DNA from: Paraprevotella sp.
GTDB lineage: Bacteria > Bacteroidota > Bacteroidia > Bacteroidales > Bacteroidaceae
NCBI GenBank assembly: GCA_017425765.1
Contig: JAFOXE010000240.1
Location: 1 to 5,617, forward strand
DNA length: 5,617 nucleotides
Reading direction: 5' to 3'
In this document: one piece after another, positions 1-5,283 of the stretch
How positions within the stretch are numbered: the stretch's first letter is position 1
Layout: every line of letters begins with the position of its first letter
Made by a program: the position numbers and the translations under genes
The notes under the pieces: model-generated
What the model was told of the DNA's origin: nothing
Databases searched by the model: none
What the model saw: only the letters and a program-made list of their open reading frames with translations

Positions 1-894
1 AATTGGGCTTATTCGCACGATAACCCTTACATCATCGGTGATTTTGTTTGGACATCTGTTGATTATCTAGGTGAGTCTGGAATTGGTCGTTGGTATTACA
101 AGGGAGAGAGTGAAGGTGAACATTATAGCCGCAACCAGTTCCCGTGGCATGCAGCTTACTGTGGTGATATCGACCTTATAGGTCAGCGTAAACCAATTTC
201 GTACTATCGTGACATATTATGGAACGAAGGTAGACCTCTTTATCTCAGTGTAAAGGAACCTAACGGCTATTATGGACAGATAAAGGAAACGTCGTGGAGT
301 GTATGGCCTACTTTTGAGAGTTGGACTTGGCCAGGACATGAGGGTAAACCGATAGAGGTAGAGATATATTCGCGTTCGCCCAAAGTACGTCTTTATCTTA
401 ATGGAGAGTTTGTTGGCGAAAAGTCTACTACGCGTAAAGAAGAATATAAGGCTGTATTCAAAATACCATACCAACCTGGTTCTCTCCGTGCTGAGGCCGT
501 CGACGAGAATGGTAATATCATAGCTGAACTTAACAACGGCCGTAACGAACTTATGACAGCAGGCGAACCATATGCTATCCGCGCCTATACCGATAGGACT
601 AAACTCAAGGCTGATGGTCAGGATTTGGCATTCATCTTGATTGAGGTGCTTGACAAACAAGGCGTTGTATGTCCCAATGCGAGCAACGAGCTTACGTTTA
701 GTGTTAAGGGTAGGGGCAAGTTGATTGCTGCAGGAAACGCAGATATAAAGGAACTTGATACAACTGTCGACAACAAGCACAAAGTGTGGAAGGGCCGTGC
801 CCTTGCTGTGGTAAGATCATCGATGAAATCGGGCAAAACAACGCTTACTGTTTCTTCGCCGAATTTGCGTTCGGCAACTGTTGTTCTTAATTAG
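1..894 (+). CDS. GH2 family glycosidase (beta-galactosidase type), C-terminal part
   Basis: Frame 1 is open from the first base to the TAG at 892-894 (297 residues); the 5' end is outside the window. Residues 1-35 carry the end of the GH2 TIM barrel, with the family signature around IGDFVWTSVDYLGESGIGRW, followed near residues 52-75 by the conserved PWH, GDIDLIG and KPISYYRD stretch. Residues ~103-170 match DUF4982 (a W-rich start, then EIYSRSPKVRLYLNGEFVGEK). Residues ~200-297 match the Ig-like GH2 C5 domain (LKADGQDLAFILIEVLDKQG, then GKLIAAGNAD). Enzymes of this build remove terminal beta-linked sugars, usually galactose, from plant or host glycans in the periplasm or at the cell surface. 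The acid/base and nucleophile glutamates lie upstream, so activity and exact substrate cannot be judged; a beta-glucuronidase or related specificity is possible. The C terminus looks intact. It converges with the minus-strand gene at 1085. Confidence 0.93.
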   Translation, partial: NWAYSHDNPYIIGDFVWTSVDYLGESGIGRWYYKGESEGEHYSRNQFPWHAAYCGDIDLIGQRKPISYYRDILWNEGRPLYLSVKEPNGYYGQIKETSWSVWPTFESWTWPGHEGKPIEVEIYSRSPKVRLYLNGEFVGEKSTTRKEEYKAVFKIPYQPGSLRAEAVDENGNIIAELNNGRNELMTAGEPYAIRAYTDRTKLKADGQDLAFILIEVLDKQGVVCPNASNELTFSVKGRGKLIAAGNADIKELDTTVDNKHKVWKGRALAVVRSSMKSGKTTLTVSSPNLRSATVVLN

Positions 895-1020
895 GTCTTG
901 TAATCAGTTAAACAAGCGTGTTGCTGTGTTGTTCGAACGGAATTGCTCCTGACATCTTCTTGACGATATTGAAATTTAGGTGTAAAAAGTTCATATTTGG
1001 GGTGGCATTGGCATGACAAA

Positions 1021-1058
1021 AATGTGGTTACTTTACATAAAGGTAAAGTAACCACATT
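1021..1058 (-). terminator. Rho-independent terminator of the exported-protein gene
   Basis: A perfect 16-bp stem (1021-1036 paired with 1043-1058) encloses a 6-base loop. Read on the minus strand the stem runs into TTTTTG (complement of 1017-1022, the last two T being paired), giving the U-tract of an intrinsic terminator. It lies 27 bases past the stop at 1085. On the plus strand the stem is followed by AGGGGG, not T, so it is a poor terminator for the GH2 gene although the hairpin may still slow transcription. Confidence 0.85.
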
Positions 1059-1084
1059 AGGGGGTAAATTACAAAAGGATTGCT

Positions 1085-1678
1085 TTATTGGAATAAATCC
1101 TCGTTATTTTTCTTAGCAGTAAGTTTGTCTAAAATAGCTTGAGAATCAAGTTTAGAAATTAATTCATTAAAATCTTCCTCACAGCTAAAAACAAAATAGA
1201 TTGTTTCATCAATATATTTATTAGATGAAGATGTTACTTTGGGATTCCACAAAGCAATCATTTTGCCATTATCAAGAATTAAGAAACTCATTCTTATTCT
1301 ATTATTGAAAGAGAACCACCATTTAGATCCACTCCAAACAACTGTTGCACGTGGAAATGATATGTCAAATTCTTTATCCATGTCTGTAATGTTGTTATCT
1401 TTGGCTACCTTTATCCAGTTTAGATATTTATCACGTACTAATTTCAAGGACGCTTTAAATGTTTCCACGTTTTTCCCGTCAATTGATATATAAGCAGATT
1501 TTGCATCCTTAGCTTCAACTTGTAAATAGACGCTTTTAATGTTATTGTTTTCCAATGATGCTTCTATTGTTAAATCTTTATTCCAATATGCGTTTGAAAA
1601 ACTATCAACAGTCTCTTGGGCATTTGTAACAATGGTAAAAAGGGAAACAAATAGAATAATTAAATTAAGTTTTTTCAT
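1085..1678 (-). CDS. Hypothetical exported protein, 197 aa
   Basis: I do not recognise this protein. It starts with a clear Sec signal peptide: KK at residues 2-3, a hydrophobic core at ~4-18, and likely signal peptidase I cleavage after TNA (residue 20), before QETVDSF. There is no lipobox cysteine, so the mature ~177-residue protein should be soluble in the periplasm or secreted. It alternates polar strand-like stretches with aromatic ones (TVVWSGSKWWFSFNNRIRMS around residues 112-131), suggesting a small beta or alpha/beta fold, and has a charged helical C terminus (EEDFNELISKLDSQ onwards). The start follows AACATCGTAAT, a context shared with two other genes here. It is a single-gene unit with its own terminator at 1021-1058 and a 376-base gap upstream. 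Two 60-base lines I counted have about 25% and 32% GC, against about 35-55% in lines of the neighbouring genes, which suggests recent acquisition or weak constraint. The reading frame and signal peptide make a real gene very likely; the function is unknown. Confidence 0.85.
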   Translation of the reverse strand: MKKLNLIILFVSLFTIVTNAQETVDSFSNAYWNKDLTIEASLENNNIKSVYLQVEAKDAKSAYISIDGKNVETFKASLKLVRDKYLNWIKVAKDNNITDMDKEFDISFPRATVVWSGSKWWFSFNNRIRMSFLILDNGKMIALWNPKVTSSSNKYIDETIYFVFSCEEDFNELISKLDSQAILDKLTAKKNNEDLFQ

Positions 1679-1704
1679 ATTACGATGTTTTTAAATTTAT
1701 TTTA

Positions 1705-1735
1705 CAAATATGCAGAAATAAATTTTACCCCCCCC
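1705..1735 (-). promoter_or_regulatory. Candidate promoter with an 8-G tract for the exported-protein gene
   Basis: On the minus strand CATATTTG (complement of 1705-1712) matches the Bacteroidota -7 box TAnnTTTG at all defined positions except the first T. It would place transcription start about 19 bases before the ATG at 1678. Fifteen bases upstream lies a run of eight G (complement of 1728-1735), occupying the spacer and -33 region, with no TTTG at the usual 19-21 base distance. The G run is striking in DNA this AT-rich. The match is partial, so the call is tentative. Confidence 0.35.
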
Positions 1736-1951
1736 ATTTTACATAATTTAACACAACATTTATACCTATGAATTTAGTTGTCCTTGTTATTTTCATAAAT
1801 AGGTATAGTGAGAAATTTATTCCATATTGAGTTTATATTTCGTGTATGGTTTGATAAGTGCAATTTAGTCTTAAGTATTTCATGGATGTACAATATAATT
1901 AGGAGTAATCTGCTCATGATGTTTTTAATATTATAATTAAACCAAACTTAT

Positions 1952-1995
1952 AGCAAAAACGTCCGATGCCTAAATTAGTGTCGGACGTTTTTGCT
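1952..1995. terminator. Strong bidirectional terminator after the porin gene
   Basis: A perfect 15-bp stem (1952-1966 paired with 1981-1995) surrounds a 14-base loop. The GC core GTCCGA/TCGGAC is flanked by A5 on the left and T5 on the right, so both strands end in a U-tract. It begins 59 bases beyond the porin stop at 2055 and should terminate the minus-strand exporter, Mpv17-like and porin block. No plus-strand gene immediately precedes it. Confidence 0.88.
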
Positions 1996-2054
1996 CATTT
2001 GACTTGGAACTTCAATATTCTTGGGTGTGATAAATCATTAAGTATATCTTTGAT

Positions 2055-3104
2055 TTAGTTAAATCTCACCTGCACTTGGCACATAAGAGCATGGTTTGCA
2101 CCGTGGGTAAAGGTTTTGTTTTGTATGAATGCACTTTTGTAGACGTACTGCATTTGTAGACGACACTTTTTGTAGAACCAGTATTGAACGCCGGCCACTA
2201 CTTTGTGTTGGTCCATACCGAGATCAGTGTTGAAATTGAAGAAGTCGTATGAGGCAACTATGTCAAATAGGTTTTGCTTTATGGGTATGCATCCGGTCAG
2301 GTAAGCTCCTCGGCTTGTGGCGTTTCCGTCTTTACCTTCAAGGTATTCACCGTGTAGGTTGAATGGTTTTGACTTGTAATCGAACCCTACTGACCAACGA
2401 TTGCGTTTATAGTTTTGGCCTATGGCAATGCCGGGATTGTATATAGAGGTGGCAATGGCATGTCCGCGTCCGATTTGTCCCGTGGCCACAAGGTTGATTC
2501 CTTTTGTAGGACGCCATTCCAATCTACCGATAAAATCTTTTTCTGCATTGCCGTCCTTCTTATTGATGCCCTGGCCATTCATGATGTCGAGCTCGTAGCG
2601 AAGTTTTCTGTTGTTGGTCTCGCCAAAGAGTGAAAGGCCGAGGTCGCGTCCGTATTGTACTCCCAACAAAGGGTCGCTACCGCATCCCGAAAGGTATGTA
2701 ACACCTTCGGAATATACATCGATGGTTTCCTGATTGGTGGGAGATAGTGGGTTTTCGTATGAAAAACCGTTTTTGAATTGACCGAAGCGAATGATCAAAG
2801 CTTTGTTGTTGGTTATACGGAAGTCGGTATAGAATTCTTGCACTACGCTCGAAAAGTCGTGCATGAACAGGAACGACCATCTATCGGTTATTTGTGCATT
2901 AGCCCACACGAGTGCTCGTTTTACATCAAATGTATTGTTGTTGATGCCGTTGCTGTAGGTTGAGGTGAAGCCTGCTTGAGCATATCCGTGTAGTTGAATT
3001 CTCTTTGATAGGTTGTCGAACAGTTGTGATGCTGTTTTCTGGGCCGACACCGATTGTGCGAGGATGCAGCATAATATGAGGGCTAATGTGTGTAGGTGTT
3101 TCAT
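2055..3104 (-). CDS. Outer-membrane porin, phosphate-selective porin O/P-like
   Basis: This 349-residue protein has a signal peptide cut after SVSA (residue 21) and an amphipathic beta-strand pattern throughout, ending in VQVRFN with an aromatic residue near the C terminus as in outer-membrane barrels. Family landmarks of Porin_O_P (OprO/OprP-like) appear in order: FDVKRALVWANAQITDRWSF (~59-78), FGQFKNGFSYENPLS (~106-120), GRDLGLSLFGE (~152-162), and YELDIMNGQG followed by KDFIGRLEWRP (~170-199). The second half repeats strand-turn-strand units typical of these barrels. The family forms diffusion channels in the outer membrane. In Bacteroidota the phosphate label is inherited from Pseudomonas homologues and says little about substrate; I see no phosphate-regulation signal here. 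The gene follows the Mpv17-like gene after 126 AT-rich bases with no convincing terminator or full promoter, so co-transcription is possible. The hairpin at 1952-1995 ends it. The start at 3104 is the one that gives a complete signal peptide. Confidence 0.88.
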   Translation of the reverse strand: MKHLHTLALILCCILAQSVSAQKTASQLFDNLSKRIQLHGYAQAGFTSTYSNGINNNTFDVKRALVWANAQITDRWSFLFMHDFSSVVQEFYTDFRITNNKALIIRFGQFKNGFSYENPLSPTNQETIDVYSEGVTYLSGCGSDPLLGVQYGRDLGLSLFGETNNRKLRYELDIMNGQGINKKDGNAEKDFIGRLEWRPTKGINLVATGQIGRGHAIATSIYNPGIAIGQNYKRNRWSVGFDYKSKPFNLHGEYLEGKDGNATSRGAYLTGCIPIKQNLFDIVASYDFFNFNTDLGMDQHKVVAGVQYWFYKKCRLQMQYVYKSAFIQNKTFTHGANHALMCQVQVRFN

Positions 3105-3230
3105 TGTGTATTTAGTCTTCTTAATATATTCTTCCCTTTTGTAGGGGGTAAATATATAGTTTATATATATGATTAGGTTTATTAGTAGACAAAATCATAC
3201 ACGTTAGAGGAAATAATAGGTAAATACATC

Positions 3231-3920
3231 CTATCTCTTTCCATTTTTTAACGCCAGCAACACACCGAGGGCGATTCCAAGTAATGCGGCGAAGAGTACG
3301 CGTTGTTCCGAGGGCAGGAGGAAGGTGATGGTGTGGGCCGGATACCAAAAGAAAGGAATTGTTTTCTTGAACACAAAGCCCCATTGCACTTGCCAATTGA
3401 TGGCTGCAAAGCGCTCTGCCATAGGGATAGGTGTAATAAGCGCTTTTAGAGAACCGCCGTGTGCTGCGATGTGGGCATCGGTGATTTTATGAAGAGTCAT
3501 GAAGACTGGAGCAAATATGGTGTTCATGGCAACAGAAACAGCCAACGCCACCCACAACTTGTTCATGCTGAAGTCAGCTGCATTGAAGGCCTCCACTGCA
3601 TTAGTCATGCCCATAAACTCCATAAACATGGGTGTACCTTTAGAGAAGATTATCATGGCCATATTGATGCCCATACCTAGAAAACCCCAGATAATCATGC
3701 GGGGCATGGTGCCAAATGTGGGTGTAAGATATTTGCCTGTGGCAAGACGACCGCCCAACATTTCGCCTAAGGTTGATAGTATACCGAACTTAAGGAAACT
3801 CATTATCATGCCGTGTGCAGCATTGAATTCTTTGTATGCTTCGTAGAGAGGGGTGCATAGTGCAAAGGGTAAAAAGAGTGCCAAGATAATGCCTGCAAAA
3901 ATTAAATCTGTACGTTTCAT
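3231..3920 (-). CDS. Mpv17/PMP22-like integral membrane protein
   Basis: This 229-residue, Met-, Phe- and Ala-rich protein has about five or six hydrophobic segments: residues ~7-24, 39-56, 72-93, 120-142, 177-195 and 208-224. The pattern resembles the Mpv17/PMP22 family, best known from mitochondria and peroxisomes. LKFGILSTLGEMLGGRLATG parallels the K...G.lGD.l.Q start, NTIFAPVFMTLHKITD parallels the DQ...aP segment, and NWQVQWGFVF, IPFFWYPAHTITFLLP and a following QR match the conserved W..NF..VP...R end. Eukaryotic members are thought to form small channels or affect metabolite passage; a bacterial role is not settled and none is claimed here. Unusually, the aspartate of the GD motif is glutamate (GE). 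The gene starts 30 bases after the DMT exporter and almost certainly shares its transcript. The start sits in the context AACATCTATAAT-ATG. The family call rests on motif likeness read by eye; the membrane nature is certain. Confidence 0.7.
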   Translation of the reverse strand: MKRTDLIFAGIILALFLPFALCTPLYEAYKEFNAAHGMIMSFLKFGILSTLGEMLGGRLATGKYLTPTFGTMPRMIIWGFLGMGINMAMIIFSKGTPMFMEFMGMTNAVEAFNAADFSMNKLWVALAVSVAMNTIFAPVFMTLHKITDAHIAAHGGSLKALITPIPMAERFAAINWQVQWGFVFKKTIPFFWYPAHTITFLLPSEQRVLFAALLGIALGVLLALKNGKR

Positions 3921-3950
3921 ATTATAGATGTTTATTAATTCATTTATTTC

Positions 3951-4871
3951 TTATTTATTTCGATTTATGATGTAGATGCCTGCAGTGGCCAATAGGGCTG
4001 CCACTACATATTTCCAGTAGAAAGGCTCGTTAAGACAAAGGCACGAGGTAAGTGCACCGACCACCGGAATCAGTGAGTTGAAGATGGCCACACGACCCAC
4101 AGGGTTGCAACTCAGAAGTTTGTTGTACAGAGTGAAACCAAGTGTGGATATGCTGATGAGTAGGCATAAGATGATTAGGCCCCATAGGGTGATTACGGGC
4201 AATGTACCGTTGCAGATGAGTCCGACTACAACAAGCAGAATACCTCCCAAGGCCAGACTATAACCTGTGCCCACAAATACATCTATTCTTTGGCTTAGTC
4301 CGCGCGTCATCAGTCCGGCAATGGCCGAACAAAGTGCGTTGAAGATAATCATTCCGTCGCCCATAAGCGTGAACATTCCGCTGCTACCGTTTCCTAAATT
4401 TAATGCCATTACGCCGGTAAATCCAACAACACAACCCATGATTTTTTGAGGTGTCAGCCGATCGGTTTTGAAGAACATACACGCCATAAGCACCAACAAG
4501 AACACTCCAAGTGAGTTTAAGATGGCTGCGCGTGCCCCCTCGCTATGTGAAAGCCCAATGTAAAACGAAGCATAGTGCAGTGTAGTGTTCATCAGCGCAA
4601 ACGTCAGGATGTATCCCCAATTTGCAGGTTTGTTTACGCTGAAACGTTTGTGCGTCAGTCCGGCGATGCAGAGCACGATAAGTCCGGAAAAGGTGAAACG
4701 TATGCCGGCAAAAAGTATCTTACTGCCCGTCATACTTTGTTCTATGCCAAACTCGCCAAAGCCCAGTTTGATGAGCGGGTAGGCCCATCCCCATGCGATG
4801 GCTGCAGTGAGTGCAAACAGCACCACCCATGCAGGTCGTTGAAAGATACTTATACTTTGTTTTTGTTTCAT
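3951..4871 (-). CDS. EamA-domain DMT superfamily transporter
   Basis: This 306-residue protein has ten predicted membrane helices in two homologous EamA halves (residues ~15-157 and ~168-303), the usual length and layout of drug/metabolite transporters of the RhaT/YdcZ/RarD kind. Visible landmarks are WGWAYPLIKLGF in helix 1, FAGIRFTFSG in helix 2, SEGARAAILNSLGVFLLVL in helix 4, and in the second half TLGFTLYNKLLSCNPVGRVA with FNSLIPVVGALTSCL and LNEPFYWKY. These are the usual positions of the family proline, arginine and glutamate residues. Such proteins sit in the inner membrane and mostly export amino acids, nucleobases or other small metabolites; the sequence does not fix the substrate. 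It is the first gene of the minus-strand block, with the Mpv17-like gene 30 bases downstream. A TATCTTTG box about 120 bases upstream of the ATG is the likely promoter, leaving a ~110-base leader. The start at 4871 is preceded by ACATCGTAT, like two other starts here. Confidence 0.92.
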   Translation of the reverse strand: MKQKQSISIFQRPAWVVLFALTAAIAWGWAYPLIKLGFGEFGIEQSMTGSKILFAGIRFTFSGLIVLCIAGLTHKRFSVNKPANWGYILTFALMNTTLHYASFYIGLSHSEGARAAILNSLGVFLLVLMACMFFKTDRLTPQKIMGCVVGFTGVMALNLGNGSSGMFTLMGDGMIIFNALCSAIAGLMTRGLSQRIDVFVGTGYSLALGGILLVVVGLICNGTLPVITLWGLIILCLLISISTLGFTLYNKLLSCNPVGRVAIFNSLIPVVGALTSCLCLNEPFYWKYVVAALLATAGIYIINRNK

Positions 4872-4990
4872 ATACGATGTGAATCGCTCGAGAAAAATGC
4901 GGTTGTTTTACGTCCGTTTTTAGCCGGATGTTCCCATTCCTTGTTCTAGATACAGGGCGACTTTATGCTAATCGAGTGTCAAAATTTAGG

Positions 4991-4998
4991 CAAAGATA
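4991..4998 (-). promoter_or_regulatory. Bacteroidota -7 promoter box for the exporter operon
   Basis: The complement of 4991-4998 is TATCTTTG, an exact match to the TAnnTTTG box of the Bacteroidota primary sigma factor. It is in the right orientation and place for the operon starting at 4871, with transcription expected to begin near 4985. The -33 TTTG is not evident at 19-21 bases upstream, where the sequence reads GAACATAA, so the promoter would be of the common half-consensus type. Confidence 0.6.
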
Positions 4999-5145
4999 CG
5001 ATTTTATTTTGTATTATGTTCATCTTTTGGTTTTAGTTTCATGAATATTATTTTGTAATATAGGATATGATGTAACACTATAGATATATATACTTAAACC
5101 ACTGAGAACAAAACAAATAAAGTATAATTAAATATTTATGTTTTT

Positions 5146-5179
5146 ACATGCTCTTATCTATAAAAACAGATGAGCATGT
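5146..5179. repeat. Imperfect inverted repeat (hairpin) of unknown role
   Basis: The arms ACATGCTC-TT-ATCT (5146-5159) and AGATGAGCATGT (5168-5179) pair over 12 bp with a two-base TT bulge and an 8-base A-rich loop. The T-run (5141-5145) precedes the stem on the plus strand and gives A, not U, after it on the minus strand, so this is not an ordinary intrinsic terminator in either direction. It could be a protein-binding palindrome or a remnant. Confidence 0.55.
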
Positions 5180-5197
5180 GGATGCAATCTAGACCAT

Positions 5198-5283
5198 GGT
5201 GTAAGTGGCTGTTACACGAGGGTGTAATGTGGCTTTACACGGTGGTGTCTTTAGAACAGTTAGTTCGGTGACTGTTACATGAG
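5198..5283. repeat. Degenerate tandem palindromes, GTGTAA...TTACAC
   Basis: Two adjacent ~23-base units each form a 6-bp hairpin with a 7-base loop: GTGTAA 5199-5204 with TTACAC 5212-5217, and GTGTAA 5222-5227 with TTACAC 5235-5240. The loops are alike (GTGGCTG and TGTGGCT). A third, decayed copy of the right half, GGTGACTGTTACATGAG (5267-5283), matches 14 of 17 bases of 5204-5220. The pattern is a short intergenic repeat cluster. There are no unique spacers, so it is not CRISPR. Confidence 0.6.

Larger units (their letters stand above)
1679..2054. other. Intergenic region, 376 bases, with promoter-like and terminator signals
   Basis: No ORF with coding character is visible on either strand. 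The stretch is very AT-rich. It holds a candidate minus-strand promoter and poly-G tract (1705-1735), the strong hairpin at 1952-1995, and a minus-strand TAAGTTTG box (complement of 1943-1950) that fits TAnnTTTG. A TTTA 20 bases further upstream of that box could be a weak -33. This second box would give a ~260-base leader to the gene at 1678, and its -33 overlaps the terminator loop, so it may be chance. I see no riboswitch or structured RNA motif that I recognise. Confidence 0.6.
4872..5274. other. Intergenic region upstream of the DMT exporter, 403 bases
   Basis: Bases 4872-4990 would be the exporter's untranslated leader. They include a short TCCG/CGGA hairpin (4913-4928), but I recognise no riboswitch. 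Bases 5000-5145 are extremely AT-rich with no coding character. Bases 5146-5179 form an imperfect inverted repeat, and most of the 5198-5283 palindrome family follows. Plus-strand ORFs overlapping 4575-4949 are antisense shadows of the exporter and do not extend into a real gene. Confidence 0.6.

Noticed and set aside
217..780. 187-residue minus-strand ORF
   Set aside because: It lies wholly antisense to the well-supported GH2 coding frame and its translation shows no domain or signal.
553..894. Separate 113-residue plus-strand gene beginning at the ATG at 553
   Set aside because: The same frame is open from base 1 and encodes continuous GH2 and DUF4982 sequence, so this ATG is an internal methionine.
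2055..3104. Assigning phosphate specificity to the porin
   Set aside because: The family name derives from Pseudomonas proteins; the Bacteroidota members are not shown to be phosphate-selective and no phosphate-related neighbour is present.
1058..3153. Exact 12-base repeat TAGGGGGTAAAT at 1058-1069 and 3142-3153, with a similar inverted GGGGGTAAAATT at 1721-1732
   Set aside because: One or two 12-mers are expected to recur by chance in a window of this size, and the copies do not flank a common unit as terminal repeats would.
3216..3234. Short hairpin ATAGG/CCTAT as terminator between the Mpv17-like and porin genes
   Set aside because: The stem has only five base pairs, overlaps the stop codon and lacks a good T-run.
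3499..3846. 115-residue plus-strand ORF, and the similar one at 3459-3680
   Set aside because: Antisense shadows of the Mpv17-like gene with no protein-like features.
4575..4949. 124-residue plus-strand ORF running past the exporter start
   Set aside because: Mostly antisense to the exporter; the part beyond 4871 covers the leader and shows no coding character.
5198..5283. CRISPR array
   Set aside because: Only two full copies, no unique spacers, degenerate units and no cas gene nearby.
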